The position numbers and the translations under genes were made by a program. This document shows, piece by piece, positions 8,999 to 18,513 of a stretch of DNA of 64,000 nucleotides (within the stretch, counting starts at the first letter, position 1; each line of letters opens with the position of its first letter). This DNA is from Egbenema bharatensis (GTDB taxonomy: Bacteria; Cyanobacteriota; Cyanobacteriia; Elainellales; Elainellaceae), in the NCBI RefSeq assembly GCF_048077055.1, contig NZ_CP182236.1, forward strand, positions 5,580,001 to 5,644,000, given 5' to 3'. The notes beneath the pieces are model-generated. The model had not been told where the DNA came from. It saw nothing but the letters and a program-made list of their open reading frames with translations, and made no database searches.

Positions 8999-10357
8999 CT
9001 ACTCCCACTCAATTGTTCCAGGTGGTTTTGTCGTGATGTCATACACTACTCGATTCACGCTCCTAACCTCATTTGTGATTCGAGTGGAAATAGTTTCTAG
9101 CAAATCGTAGGGAACCCTTGCCCAATCAGCAGTCATGCCATCTTCGCTGGAAACAAAACGCAAAACTATTGGGTAAGCGTAAGTATGTTTTTTATCTATG
9201 GTTATACCTGTACTACGAATGGGGAGTAAGACAGCAAAAACTTGCCAGAAGTCCTGATACATTCCGTAGCGGTTAATCTCTTGCCGAACAATATAATCTG
9301 CTTCTCTCAGAATATCCAGCCGTTCCTTAGTCACTTCACCTAGAATTCGAACTGCCAGGCCAGGTCCTGGAAAGGGATGCCGTTGAATAATTTCTTCGGG
9401 TAGTCCAATGGAACGACCGAGGTTGCGTACATCACTCTTGAGTAGCTTGTGTAAGGGTTCTATTAATTTGAAGGGTAAATGCTGAGGTAGACCACTAACG
9501 TTGTGATAGCTCTTAATTCTAGTAACAGTCTGTTCACCTATTTTAGGAGCAATATCAATTCCAATTGATTCAATTATGTCTGAATATAAAGTACCTTGTG
9601 CCAGATAATCGAAAGAACCTAAACGCTTAATTTCCTTCTCAAATACATTTATAAATTTGTGACCAATACGCTTACGTTTTTCTTCGGGATCAGTAATACC
9701 TGCAATAGCTTGCAAAAAACGATAATGCTCATTTACATACTCCACAACAACATCAAACTGCTCCTGAAAGAGCTTCATTATCCGTTCTGGCTCATTCTTA
9801 CGCATGAAGCCGTGATCAATGAAAATACAAGTTAGTTGCTTTCCAATCGCCTGATAAAGTAAGAAAGCAAGTGTTGAAGAATCAACACCACCAGATAGCG
9901 CTAGTAATACCCTCTTGTCTTTTACTTCGTCACGAATTGCCTGAATTAAATCTTCTGCAGAGACCATATAGTTTTCTGCAAAAATGGTTGTTGTCCTTGC
10001 TTGCCGAATAATTCTAGTTTCGGGAAGAAGCAGTACTTTAATTGGTACACCCCATTTGTTAGACAAAATTATTTTGACTCTTTCCTGCATTGCTTCTTGT
10101 ATTGCTGTCAGTAGGAACTTTGCCTCACCATAACTGCCACCAAAACGATGCAAGACAACAACAGGTTCCCCAACAGATTTGCTGCTGAATAAATCACTAT
10201 CTACCGTGCAGTAGATTGGATACTCTTCTTCCTCGTACTGCCACTCAAATCCCTCCTCCGATTGCAGATCGATCGTCATCAAATAAGTCTTCCCAACCTG
10301 CGCTTCACGCGGATAGGTAATAATGGGCTTAACCGATAGGAGAGGAGCGTTTGACAT
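8999..10357 (-). CDS. GMP synthetase-like protein without amidotransferase domain
   Basis: 452 residues. Residues about 145-452 match the ATP-pyrophosphatase and dimerisation parts of GMP synthase (GuaA): the PP-loop SGGVDSS (155-161), the QGTLY..IIES segment, HPFPGPGLAVRI and the C-terminal KPPGTIEWE. The glutamine amidotransferase domain of normal GuaA (about 190 residues, with a catalytic Cys) is missing. Its place is taken by about 113 residues (YPREAQVGKTYLMTIDL..., HRFGGSYGEAKFLL) of a type I associate with cyanobacterial STAND and caspase-like proteins. It might aminate a nucleotide with free ammonia, or act within the conflict locus. The housekeeping guaA is presumably elsewhere. Confidence 0.72.
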   Translation of the reverse strand: MSNAPLLSVKPIITYPREAQVGKTYLMTIDLQSEEGFEWQYEEEEYPIYCTVDSDLFSSKSVGEPVVVLHRFGGSYGEAKFLLTAIQEAMQERVKIILSNKWGVPIKVLLLPETRIIRQARTTTIFAENYMVSAEDLIQAIRDEVKDKRVLLALSGGVDSSTLAFLLYQAIGKQLTCIFIDHGFMRKNEPERIMKLFQEQFDVVVEYVNEHYRFLQAIAGITDPEEKRKRIGHKFINVFEKEIKRLGSFDYLAQGTLYSDIIESIGIDIAPKIGEQTVTRIKSYHNVSGLPQHLPFKLIEPLHKLLKSDVRNLGRSIGLPEEIIQRHPFPGPGLAVRILGEVTKERLDILREADYIVRQEINRYGMYQDFWQVFAVLLPIRSTGITIDKKHTYAYPIVLRFVSSEDGMTADWARVPYDLLETISTRITNEVRSVNRVVYDITTKPPGTIEWE

Positions 10358-10358
10358 G

Positions 10359-10396
10359 GGGATTTTAGATTTTAGATCTTGGATTTTGGATTTTGG
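10359..10396. repeat. Short tandem heptamer repeats
   Basis: Directly upstream of the GMP synthetase-like gene, units of the type AAAATCC/AAAATCT repeat about five times. Such short tandemly repeated repetitive sequences are common between cyanobacterial genes and have no proven function. Confidence 0.6.
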
Positions 10397-10408
10397 GATA
10401 GTGGCAGT

Positions 10409-11521
10409 CTAAGCAATAGGTGGGAGGATGGTAGTGAGGGTGAGCATGATATCGGGAAATGATAGGGGAGAAGCTTCGTTGGGTTCGGTGAGGATGAGGT
10501 GACTGGTGTAGCCAGTGGAGGTGGGGTTGCGGAAGAGGTGGAGTTGACGGTTTTTCAGGTCTAGCACCCAGTATTCGATGATGTTGGCTTGGGCGTAGAG
10601 TTTATCTTTTATTTCGCAGTCCTGTTTGAGGGTGGAGTCTGCTACTTCTACGATGAGATAAACCTGATTGGGGCGAGGATGATGATCCACGTAATCTAAA
10701 ATGGTTCCTTGAACGATCGCCAAATCCGGTTCTGGTTCCGAAAAGTTATCTAGTTGAATCGGGTCTTGAGTCCGAACTAAGGCAGTGGCACCCAGCAGGT
10801 CGCGCAGGGCATTTGCCAGCAGGTGTAGCGAGGTGACATGGGGAGTTCCTTTGGCAGCCATCAGTGTAATCTGTCCAGCAATTAATTCCGTTCGTTCATT
10901 GGGGTCGAGAATGCCCAGTTCGCTCATCCGGTGATAGTCCTGCACCGTCCAACGTTTGAGTGTGGTTGGCTCCAGCGTAAAAGTGGGAATAGGAAGGGTG
11001 TTTGAGGAAGTCATGGTTGGCGATGGGTTAGGAGTGGTCAGAGAAGTGGCGGTCAGGAAGGGGACAGGGTCAGTTGCAATCGGGTCATAGGATTGCCATA
11101 GTAGACATGCAAAAAGGTCGCCAGATAGGCAGCACAGGTTGTCTTCATTCACCTCATCTTCCAGTGCCTCCCACACCCGTTCGCGGAGCTGTCGCAAAAT
11201 TTCAGGAACCGTCCATTCAGGATGTTGCCGATGTTCTGCCGAAAATTGCTCCACAACTGCTTTTGCCCTTGTGCGATCGAGCCGTCTCAACGTACCCACA
11301 ATGCCTTTTGCTCCATGCTCCAAAAAATTAGTCAACAGCGTTCGATGCGTTAAACCAACCGCTGCATCCAGATGAAGCTGTCCGCTGATAAACACAATAC
11401 TCGTTCCTCCCCTAAATAGCTTCGATCGTTTAATGTATGCAGTTGGGCTAATCTTCAACGGTTCCTCAATACTAAACCCATCAATAAACACCAGCCCAAA
11501 CTCACTTGCTGGTTTTTGCAT
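10409..11521 (-). CDS. C-terminal half of a CHAT domain fused to Uma2-type nuclease domain
   Basis: 370 residues. Residues 1-150 are the second half of a CHAT (caspase-like) domain: SEFGLVFIDG, TSIVFIS, TLLTNFLEHGAKGIVGTL. Its start codon follows directly, in the same frame, on the TAA stop of the upstream gene, which holds the first half. Thus one CHAT domain has been cut by a stop codon. The His and Cys expected of an active CHAT protease are not at their usual places (FIDGFS, VFISGQ). Residues about 170-370 are a Uma2/DUF820 domain (PD-(D/E)XK nuclease-like: ERTELIAGQI, EPEPDLAIVQ, YLIVEVADSTL). That domain could also start from an internal ATG at 11014. Confidence 0.6.
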   Translation of the reverse strand: MQKPASEFGLVFIDGFSIEEPLKISPTAYIKRSKLFRGGTSIVFISGQLHLDAAVGLTHRTLLTNFLEHGAKGIVGTLRRLDRTRAKAVVEQFSAEHRQHPEWTVPEILRQLRERVWEALEDEVNEDNLCCLSGDLFACLLWQSYDPIATDPVPFLTATSLTTPNPSPTMTSSNTLPIPTFTLEPTTLKRWTVQDYHRMSELGILDPNERTELIAGQITLMAAKGTPHVTSLHLLANALRDLLGATALVRTQDPIQLDNFSEPEPDLAIVQGTILDYVDHHPRPNQVYLIVEVADSTLKQDCEIKDKLYAQANIIEYWVLDLKNRQLHLFRNPTSTGYTSHLILTEPNEASPLSFPDIMLTLTTILPPIA

Positions 11522-13018
11522 TTAGCTCAAAAACTCTTGAAACACCGTAAACTGCTGCCGCTGATACCGCTGCCATCCCCCATATTTTGCATGGGCATAC
11601 AGCAGAACGCCGCCTCCACAACAAGCATTCACGGGCAGTACCTCTGACTCCATCTGCCGCTGCCGCACAGTTTGAAACGCAACCCCGACAGGCTTTGCCC
11701 CTGACTCCAACAACTCCCAGGGAATCTCAAACTCAGTGCGCTCATCAATCATCAAACACGGAATCTGATCCGACGAGTCATTTTGCTGTCGGTGGAGCCA
11801 TGCCAGAAGTTGACCTGCAAGGCAATCAACCGAATTTTTAACTCTGGCATTGCAGTCATCAATCGCGCTCAACAAATTATCAGCAGTTAGATTGCCCTCT
11901 ATCTGCTGATGCAAGTTCATGAGCGATCGGTCAAACTGTCCCCGGTTGGTAAACGTCCTTTTTCCATGATGGGCATGGATATAATACTGATTCTCCTCCA
12001 GCAGCGCCTGAACGTTCAGGCTAATCATGTCTTCTGGCAAAGTACTATCAAGAGCGACCTGCGCTGTGGTTTGATACACCTCCGATCGCTCATTTACACC
12101 CTCGCCATCCAGTTTCGCCAGCAACGTAAACGCAAAAGCACTGGCGTGATGGGCTGCTCTCTCCTGCCGCACCTGTTCCGGTTCTATTGAATCATCATTC
12201 TTGCCATCCAGCAGATCTGAGATACCTCGAATGACCATTGCTGAAACGTTTTTAACTTGCTGGGTTGCTTTCAGGAAGCCAAACCCTTCCATCTCAACGG
12301 CGATTGCATCATCATAGTACTCTCGCAAATACTCATAAACCTCAGCCTGACGTGACGCAATCACCTTTTCTCCCGCTGCGATCGGTTTGACATAGACAGA
12401 GGGAGCAGCATCAGAGGAAGAACCTGAGTGAATCTGTTCACGCCAGTCATCCTTTCGGGCTTCTGCCTGTGCCCGTTGCTTAAGGTCATAATCCGCTTCT
12501 CCCAGCTTTGGTCGAGGGAGAGTGCAATCGTCCATAACCTTGCCACACTCGTAGCTATAAACGATGGATGCCGCTACAACATCGCCAACCTTCACGTCTT
12601 TAATGCCTCCCGCAACTCCTACGAACAAAATCACTCTGGGATTAAACTGCATCATGGCACGAACAGCTTCTATGCCTGCGCTGGCATTTCCCATGTCAAT
12701 CTGGGCGATCGCCACATTCCAGGTGCAGTTGTGAGCCTTAAATTGCCCCTGCGTATAAATCGTGCCATTCGGGTGAATCTCTTCTGATAGGCGACTGGCT
12801 TGCCCGATGGGTTCAAGGTGGGCTTCAATGGCTTTATGCTCCACGCCCAAAGCAGTCAAGATCACTGCCCAATCAGTTGCCGTTCCGCCTTCAATTCCTT
12901 CATAGGGTGCAGACACAGGTGGTTTAGGAACTTCTGCCTGTGCGATCGCAGTAGGCAACGCACCCGTTTGTCGGATACTGCCACTTTGTACAATCGACTG
13001 GCGGAGGTTCCCAGACAT
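11522..13018 (-). CDS. Nucleosidase-like domain plus first half of CHAT domain (interrupted)
   Basis: 498 residues. Residues 45-300 are an MTA/SAH nucleosidase-type domain with intact signatures (GVAGG 134-138, VEMEG 241-245, ISD 266-268). Residues 335-498 are the front of a CHAT domain (IPWELLES, 432-439). A TAA at 11522-11524 ends the frame in the middle of the CHAT fold; the next codon, in frame, starts the downstream gene, which carries the remainder. This is best read as a nonsense mutation in one nucleosidase-CHAT-Uma2 gene. The start overlaps the stop of the VWA gene (TAATG), suggesting translational coupling. Confidence 0.68.
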   Translation of the reverse strand: MSGNLRQSIVQSGSIRQTGALPTAIAQAEVPKPPVSAPYEGIEGGTATDWAVILTALGVEHKAIEAHLEPIGQASRLSEEIHPNGTIYTQGQFKAHNCTWNVAIAQIDMGNASAGIEAVRAMMQFNPRVILFVGVAGGIKDVKVGDVVAASIVYSYECGKVMDDCTLPRPKLGEADYDLKQRAQAEARKDDWREQIHSGSSSDAAPSVYVKPIAAGEKVIASRQAEVYEYLREYYDDAIAVEMEGFGFLKATQQVKNVSAMVIRGISDLLDGKNDDSIEPEQVRQERAAHHASAFAFTLLAKLDGEGVNERSEVYQTTAQVALDSTLPEDMISLNVQALLEENQYYIHAHHGKRTFTNRGQFDRSLMNLHQQIEGNLTADNLLSAIDDCNARVKNSVDCLAGQLLAWLHRQQNDSSDQIPCLMIDERTEFEIPWELLESGAKPVGVAFQTVRQRQMESEVLPVNACCGGGVLLYAHAKYGGWQRYQRQQFTVFQEFLS

Positions 13019-14373
13019 TACTTATCCACCTCCCAATCCCTGAGCGATGGAATTGCCGCAATCTTTGCCCCTAATGCCTGCGCTAACTTTACAGGCAGAT
13101 CTGCGTAGTACTTTGGTTGCGGATTCAGTACCACCGCTTTAACCTGCTTCAAACCAGCAATCTGCTGCGCCACTTGCAACGCATCCTCGATTCCCTGACG
13201 ATTCACGGGCTTCTCAGGCTTCTGATTCATCTGACTTGCCTTGAGCGGTACATTCCCGCGCCCATCGCTAACCACAACCAATACGGCTTGTCTTACGGCA
13301 CTCCGCCCGTGTTGCAGAGCATGGCGCAACGTCTGCAATGCTAGATCCAGTCCATGCGCCAGTGGTGTTGCCTGTCCTCCACTTACCTCTAGCCCATTGC
13401 TAATTCTGGGTACCAAAACATTCTGCGCGACAATCTTCTCCGCCTGGAGTTCCTGGGTTGCCCTTGCCGCACCGACTTGAATCAGGCAAAGACTGGCACG
13501 TTCAACGTACGCCCACTGCAAATAGGGCAACAATGCTGCCTGCCACTGGCACTCCCGTAGACAGGTATAATCCATGACCAGCATCAACATTTGCTCTGGC
13601 ACCACTGCCCGACGATATCGCCGCAGGTCCGTCGGTTGCAGAATGAGCGATCGCGAAACGGCCTCGCAGGAGAATTGCTCCCCATTCAGATTGGCTTCAC
13701 TCCCAGACTCCACCAGATCGCCTGGAGAGCCATGCCGCTCCAGCCAAGCCGATCGCCGAATCTGCTGATATTTCGTGGCTTCCAGAAGGGTACTGACGAT
13801 CGCCAAATCCTGAGGTGTGGTTGCTGGCTCAACTCCTACAATCGCTCCCCGTCCTGTCACCGCATTTTTGAACCGTCGCATCGGCAATCGTAGCGAAGCC
13901 GCCTCTCGCTGAACGGGCGTGGTGTCCTCAGGATAGGGATTGGCGATCGCACCATCCATCAAAATCGGCTGCGACGGCAAAGTTTCTGTCGTGTCAGAAG
14001 CATAGACAGGTTCCTGAATTGGAGCAGGTGCCCGTTCTTTTATCAAAACCTGGTCTTCAGCTCCAGTTTTCCTAATAGAGGAGTCTGGATTAGGGGAGAA
14101 TTCGGGTTGGATCGGTTGTTCAGATTTTCTGGAATTTATATCCAGAGATGACTTTATTTGTTCCAGTCCAATCATCTGTGCTGCCCGATCCACCTGCTGA
14201 GCTGTCACCTGACCTGCTTCTGTAAGTTGGGCATTTGCCTGAGCCAGCCGCAGGAGTGCCAATTCTCGCCGGACACTGTAACCATCTGTCAGTGAAAAAT
14301 AATCGAGGACGCGCTTTTGAGCTTCCAGCGTGACTTCAGGGTGGAGCAATCTTGCCCGCTGTAACGTATTCAC
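13018..14373 (-). CDS. VWA-domain protein, MoxR/Mg-chelatase-like, 5' truncated
   Basis: 451 residues from a GTG at 14373. Residues 1-75 resemble the helical lid of a Mg-chelatase-type AAA+ ATPase (LLHPEVTLEAQKRVLDYF..), and residues about 250-445 are a von Willebrand A domain with a weak MIDAS (VMDYTCL instead of DxSxS) and QAVLVVVSDGRG. The P-loop part expected in front is missing. The frame stays open upstream only to 14460, where a TGA meets an unrelated sequence. The gene has therefore probably lost its 5' half by recombination at about 14455. VWA-AAA pairs commonly accompany conflict proteins. Confidence 0.62.
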   Translation of the reverse strand: MNTLQRARLLHPEVTLEAQKRVLDYFSLTDGYSVRRELALLRLAQANAQLTEAGQVTAQQVDRAAQMIGLEQIKSSLDINSRKSEQPIQPEFSPNPDSSIRKTGAEDQVLIKERAPAPIQEPVYASDTTETLPSQPILMDGAIANPYPEDTTPVQREAASLRLPMRRFKNAVTGRGAIVGVEPATTPQDLAIVSTLLEATKYQQIRRSAWLERHGSPGDLVESGSEANLNGEQFSCEAVSRSLILQPTDLRRYRRAVVPEQMLMLVMDYTCLRECQWQAALLPYLQWAYVERASLCLIQVGAARATQELQAEKIVAQNVLVPRISNGLEVSGGQATPLAHGLDLALQTLRHALQHGRSAVRQAVLVVVSDGRGNVPLKASQMNQKPEKPVNRQGIEDALQVAQQIAGLKQVKAVVLNPQPKYYADLPVKLAQALGAKIAAIPSLRDWEVDK

Positions 14374-14454
14374 CCACTCTGGTAACAGCGGTTCTTCCTC
14401 CTCGTCCTGCTGATCCGATTCTTGTAGCCATTTCTGAATTGCTTCTGCGCGATC

Positions 14455-14841
14455 GGTTGATCAACAACGGATACCCAGAGCAAGCATTACAGACGGAGTT
14501 GAATAGGCAGATTCCCCATATTCTTTGGAAGTGGTACCGAGCAGCTTGGGAGCTTAACAAATCTGAGAAATATTTAGGTCGAATTGCTGCGATCGCAAAA
14601 GAAGTCATTGGAGGTGAATTACTATCTGACCAAGCTAGACTAGCAATGCAAAAAGATCTAGCGATGTTTTCTCAACAGGAGATCACCAAACGTGCAAAAC
14701 TAGATTTTTCGTTACCCGGAAAACAACAAGGATGCAAAGGATTTGAAATGGAAAAGTGAGAAGATTTACGCAGTTGGTGAGTTTGTGGCTGAAAAGCTTC
14801 ATCCATTGAGAGTCAGTTACTTGTCAAACGGTTTGGGTTGA
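14455..14841 (+). pseudogene. Frameshifted fragment of an unrecognised gene
   Basis: From about 14455 the plus strand reads as protein (RLINNGYPEQALQTELNRQI.., then AAIAKEVIGGELLSDQAR) up to about 14720. Coding then continues in another frame (DAKDLKWKSEKIY, ending LHPLRVSYLSNGLG) to a TGA at 14841. The left end abuts the truncated VWA gene without a start codon. It is thus a 5'-truncated, frameshifted remnant. I do not recognise the family. Confidence 0.45.
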
Positions 14842-14865
14842 ATCTGATCGTCATTCGTTAAACGA

Positions 14866-15981
14866 TTAGTGTGGGATGGGCATTTTATCCGTTTCCCTTC
14901 TGACAGTAGATTGAAGCTGAAACGCGACGATGAGATGATTTAACTCATCCACATCGATCAAAAATCCATCGTGACCGTGAGGAGAAGACAACCGCGCTAA
15001 CTGAGCCTGGGGTATGGAACTTGCCAACTCTTCCTGTTCCACAGGGGGATACAAAATATCAGAATCGATCGCCACCACCAGCGCAGGTTGGGTAATTTGA
15101 GCCAGTACAGTTTGATACTCTTCCCGTTGCCGAGCGACATCGTGGCTGTCCATTGCCTGGGTCAGCGTGATGTAAGTATTGGCATCAAACCGTTCCACCA
15201 ATTTCTGTCCCTGATGCTGCAAATAATTGACGATCGCATAGGGTTGAGCGGGCGCATAGGGTTGATCGGGGAATTCTGCCTGCCGTTGCCGACTAAACTT
15301 TTCCTCGAAGCTGAACCAGGAACGGTAGGTACTCATGGCTATCATGCGGGCGATCGCCAAACCATTCACCGGAGGCTGTTCTGGGCTGTAATTGCCCCCC
15401 TGCCAGTTCGGGTCAGCATAAATTGCCTGTCGTTGGGACTCACTCAACCCAATGCACCAGGCTGAATGCCGCCCCGATGCCGCAATGGTAACGATCGCCC
15501 CCACTCGTTCTGGATAGAGAAGTGCCCATTCCAGCACTTGCATGCCGCCCAGGGAACCGCCAACTACCAGCTTTAAACGAGAGACAGAGAGCGCATCCAG
15601 TAACCGAGCCTGGAGCTTCACCATGTCGCGTATGCTGATAGCAGGAAACTGGGAACCATAGGCTTGCCCCGTAGCCGGATTCTGGCTGGTGGGTCCCGTG
15701 GTGCCGTAACAGCTTCCCAGAATGTTGCTACATACAATGAAATCGGTCGTTGGATCAAAGGTGCGATCGGTTCCAAACAGCGGTTCCCACCAATCATCTG
15801 CATCAGCCCAACCCGTCAACGCATGGCAAACGAGCACGGCATTATCTCCAAGAGCATTCAACTGTCCCCAGGTGCGGTAAGCGATTTGAACTTTCGGCAA
15901 CACTGCACCCGATTCCAGCACAAAAGGTTCAGACAGATGATGAAATCGGGTGTGGGGCGAAATGAACGATTGATAGTTCAT
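14866..15981 (-). CDS. metX: Homoserine O-acetyltransferase
   Basis: 371 residues, the normal family length. It is an alpha/beta hydrolase-fold enzyme that acetylates (or succinylates) homoserine to prime methionine synthesis. Seen: the nucleophile elbow GGSLGGMQ with Ser143, the conserved HALTGWADADDWW, DSDILYP (Asp) and the HGHDGFLID (His) near the C terminus. It follows metY by 6 bp on the same strand, and the pair can make homocysteine directly from sulfide. The palindrome at 17411-17438 lies upstream of metY and probably controls both genes. Confidence 0.93.
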   Translation of the reverse strand: MNYQSFISPHTRFHHLSEPFVLESGAVLPKVQIAYRTWGQLNALGDNAVLVCHALTGWADADDWWEPLFGTDRTFDPTTDFIVCSNILGSCYGTTGPTSQNPATGQAYGSQFPAISIRDMVKLQARLLDALSVSRLKLVVGGSLGGMQVLEWALLYPERVGAIVTIAASGRHSAWCIGLSESQRQAIYADPNWQGGNYSPEQPPVNGLAIARMIAMSTYRSWFSFEEKFSRQRQAEFPDQPYAPAQPYAIVNYLQHQGQKLVERFDANTYITLTQAMDSHDVARQREEYQTVLAQITQPALVVAIDSDILYPPVEQEELASSIPQAQLARLSSPHGHDGFLIDVDELNHLIVAFQLQSTVRRETDKMPIPH

Positions 15982-15987
15982 AGTTCA

Positions 15988-17286
15988 TCAGAGAGCCTGA
16001 AACGCTTGCTCAAAGTCCGCTTTGATATCGTCGATGTGTTCAATGCCGACAGAAACCCGCACCAGGTCAGGCGAAACGCCAGCCGATCGCTGTTCTGCTT
16101 CGCTCAGTTGTTGATGGGTGGTGGAGGCGGGGTGAATCACCAACGTTTTCGCGTCACCCACATTGGCTAAATGGCTGGCGAGTTTAACGTGATTAATAAA
16201 CGATCGTCCTGCCTCCAAACCGCCTTTGATGCCGAAGTTTAAGACTCCGCCAAACCCATGCCGCAGGTATTTCTTGGCGCGTTCATGGTAGGGGTGTTCT
16301 GGCAGTCCAGGATAATTGACCCACTCCACCTGGGGATGTTGCTGGAGCCATTGCGCCAGTTCCAGGGCATTATCTACATGGCGTTGGACTCGCAGAGAGA
16401 GGGTTTCTAAGCCTTGCAGCAGCAGGAAGGCATTGAACGGACTTAGGGACGCGCCCACATCCCGCAGCCCTTCCACGCGAGCGCGAATGATGAACGCAAT
16501 ATTGCCCAACGGACTTTGGGGTCCAAAGGCTTCGTAGAAATTCAGCCCATGATAGCCAGGGGCGGGTTCAGTAAACAAGGGGAATTTGCCATTACCCCAG
16601 TCAAATCGACCTGAATCGACAATCACGCCACCGATCGAGTTACCATGACCACCAATCCATTTGGTGGCAGACTGCACCACAATGTCGGCTCCATGTTCGA
16701 TCGGACGAGCGAGATAGCCCCCTGCGCCAAAGGTGTTATCGACAATCAGGGGAATGCCGTTTTCATGGGCGACGTGAGCCAGGGCAGCAAAATCCGGCAC
16801 ATTAAACTGGGGATTGCCGATGGTTTCAACATAGAGGGCTTTGGTGTGTTCGTCGATCGCCTGCCGAAAATCCTCCGCCTCATCCCCCTCCACGAACTTG
16901 GCGTGGATGCCCAATCGCGGCAATGTCACCTTGAACTGGTTGTAGGTTCCCCCATAAAGGAAACTGGTGCTGACGATGTTATCCCCCGCCTGGGCGATCG
17001 TGCTGAGGGCTAAAAATTGGGCTGCCTGCCCGCTTGCCGTTGCCAGGGCTGCGACTCCCCCTTCTAATGCCGCAATCCGCTTTTCAAACACATCGGTGGT
17101 GGGGTTCATGATCCGGGTATAGATGTTGCCAAATTCCTTGAGGGCAAAGAGATTGGCTCCGTGATCTGCACTGTCAAAGGTGTAGGAGGTGGTTTGGTAA
17201 ATGGGCACGGCGCGGGCGTTGGTTCCGGGGGCGGGAGTTTGTCCGGCGTGAACCTGAAGCGTCTCGAAGCGGTAGGAGTCAGTCAT
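15988..17286 (-). CDS. metY: O-acetylhomoserine sulfhydrylase
   Basis: 432 residues, a full-length Cys/Met metabolism PLP enzyme. It condenses O-acetylhomoserine with sulfide to give homocysteine, in the cytoplasm. The PLP lysine lies in QSATKWIGGHG (Lys209); HAGQTPAPGTNARAVPIYQTTSY at the N terminus and SVGIEHIDD at the C terminus are diagnostic. First gene of the metY-metX operon. The 28-bp palindrome begins 124 bp upstream of the start. Capturing free sulfide or sulfite-derived sulfide fits a sulfur-starvation role. Confidence 0.94.
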   Translation of the reverse strand: MTDSYRFETLQVHAGQTPAPGTNARAVPIYQTTSYTFDSADHGANLFALKEFGNIYTRIMNPTTDVFEKRIAALEGGVAALATASGQAAQFLALSTIAQAGDNIVSTSFLYGGTYNQFKVTLPRLGIHAKFVEGDEAEDFRQAIDEHTKALYVETIGNPQFNVPDFAALAHVAHENGIPLIVDNTFGAGGYLARPIEHGADIVVQSATKWIGGHGNSIGGVIVDSGRFDWGNGKFPLFTEPAPGYHGLNFYEAFGPQSPLGNIAFIIRARVEGLRDVGASLSPFNAFLLLQGLETLSLRVQRHVDNALELAQWLQQHPQVEWVNYPGLPEHPYHERAKKYLRHGFGGVLNFGIKGGLEAGRSFINHVKLASHLANVGDAKTLVIHPASTTHQQLSEAEQRSAGVSPDLVRVSVGIEHIDDIKADFEQAFQAL

Positions 17287-17410
17287 GGTCAGTTCACAAG
17301 GGTTCTGGAGTAGGAAGGGACTGCAAAGATTGAAAAACGTGGGACAGGAAGGGCGATCGATGAGCAGGGACTCAGGGAATTCAACGATCTCACCTGCAAC
17401 TCAAAATAAT

Positions 17411-17438
17411 ATACTGTAAATCTATCGGCTTACAGTAT
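17411..17438. promoter_or_regulatory. Sulfur-island palindrome, copy 1 (metYX / safE)
   Basis: Perfect 9-bp arms ATACTGTAA and TTACAGTAT around a 10-bp spacer. It lies between metY (start 124 bp away) and the TauE/SafE gene. Likely an operator; best-conserved copy. Confidence 0.8.
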
Positions 17439-17721
17439 TTGGCTATCATACCGATATGGGGCGAATTTGAAAAGTGTCTAACCGTACAGTGTCCAACCGT
17501 GCAGTCCATGACTGCACCTCACGGTGCCTGATCAAAATTGCCACAGTATGGCAGGATGGCTGTATCTTCGTGGCATCACTCAAGAAATGCAAAGCATCAT
17601 CTGGAGTTTTTGTGGGCATCTTGCCTGCGCAGTCATCCAGTCAATGCTTGCCCAAGTGATTAAACCCAGAACCCCGGCTCAGTTGCCCAACCCTAAACCC
17701 AACCGATCGCCCTAACTGCCA

Positions 17722-18513
17722 ATGCTCACTGCCTCTTTGCCCATTCCCCAATTGCTCCTGTTAATCGCTGTGTTTTTTGGCACCAGTCTGATCAGCGTCG
17801 TCACAGGCAGCACCTCGTTGATTACCGTCCCGGTAATGTTGCAGATGGGGATTGAACCCCGCACCGCGATCGCCACGAATATGTTTGCCTTGTTGCTGCT
17901 GAGTGTGGGGGGTGCCCTGCCGTTTCTAAAGAGTCAGCGCATCGATCGCCAGCGGTTGCCCGGTTTGATCAGTCTGACCTTGGCGGGTTCTATTCTGGGG
18001 GCATTGCTGGTGTTGGTGATTCCCGCAACCTCGATCGCGCCGCTGATTTCTGGCTTCATGCTGATGATTGCCCTATTTTCGCTTCTGAACTGGAATGCTG
18101 GGATTAAACCCGTCAGTGGAGAACCGTCCCGATTGGCGAAATTGGCGGGTTATGCCGTGACCTTTGGACTGGGCATCTATGGGGGATTTTTTAGCGGAGG
18201 CTATGTCACGATGCTAACGGTGGCGTACATTACCCTGTTCCGAATGTCGTTCGTAGAGGCGATCGGCATTACCAAGTTGGTGAATGTCTTTTCCTGTCTG
18301 GTGGCAGTGGTGATTTTTGCAACGCAGGGAATTCTGGACTATCAGCTTGGCTTTATTCTGGGAATCACCATGTTTGTTGGTGGCGTAATGGGTGGACAAT
18401 TTGCGCTGAGGTTGGATGATGTTTGGTTGAAGTGTATTTTTATTGTGACGGTAGTAGGGTTGGCAGTAAAGTTAATTTTGGTTCACGATCGCGTTCCTAA
18501 ACAAAGTAATTGA
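17722..18513 (+). CDS. TauE/SafE family sulfite/sulfonate exporter
   Basis: 263 residues with about eight hydrophobic segments, the usual length for this family. The family motif appears twice as internal repeats (TGSTSLITVPVMLQMGI and GLGIYGGFFSGGYVTML). TauE/SafE proteins move sulfite, sulfoacetate or related organosulfur anions across the inner membrane. It is divergent from metYX, and palindrome copy 1 lies in the 435-bp gap between them. The 280 bp just before its start holds a short open frame with no recognisable match. Confidence 0.85.
   Translation: MLTASLPIPQLLLLIAVFFGTSLISVVTGSTSLITVPVMLQMGIEPRTAIATNMFALLLLSVGGALPFLKSQRIDRQRLPGLISLTLAGSILGALLVLVIPATSIAPLISGFMLMIALFSLLNWNAGIKPVSGEPSRLAKLAGYAVTFGLGIYGGFFSGGYVTMLTVAYITLFRMSFVEAIGITKLVNVFSCLVAVVIFATQGILDYQLGFILGITMFVGGVMGGQFALRLDDVWLKCIFIVTVVGLAVKLILVHDRVPKQSN

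Noticed and set aside
17460..17715. Short open frame before the TauE/SafE gene
   Set aside because: No recognisable family, no ribosome binding site and low-complexity end; treated as leader or chance.
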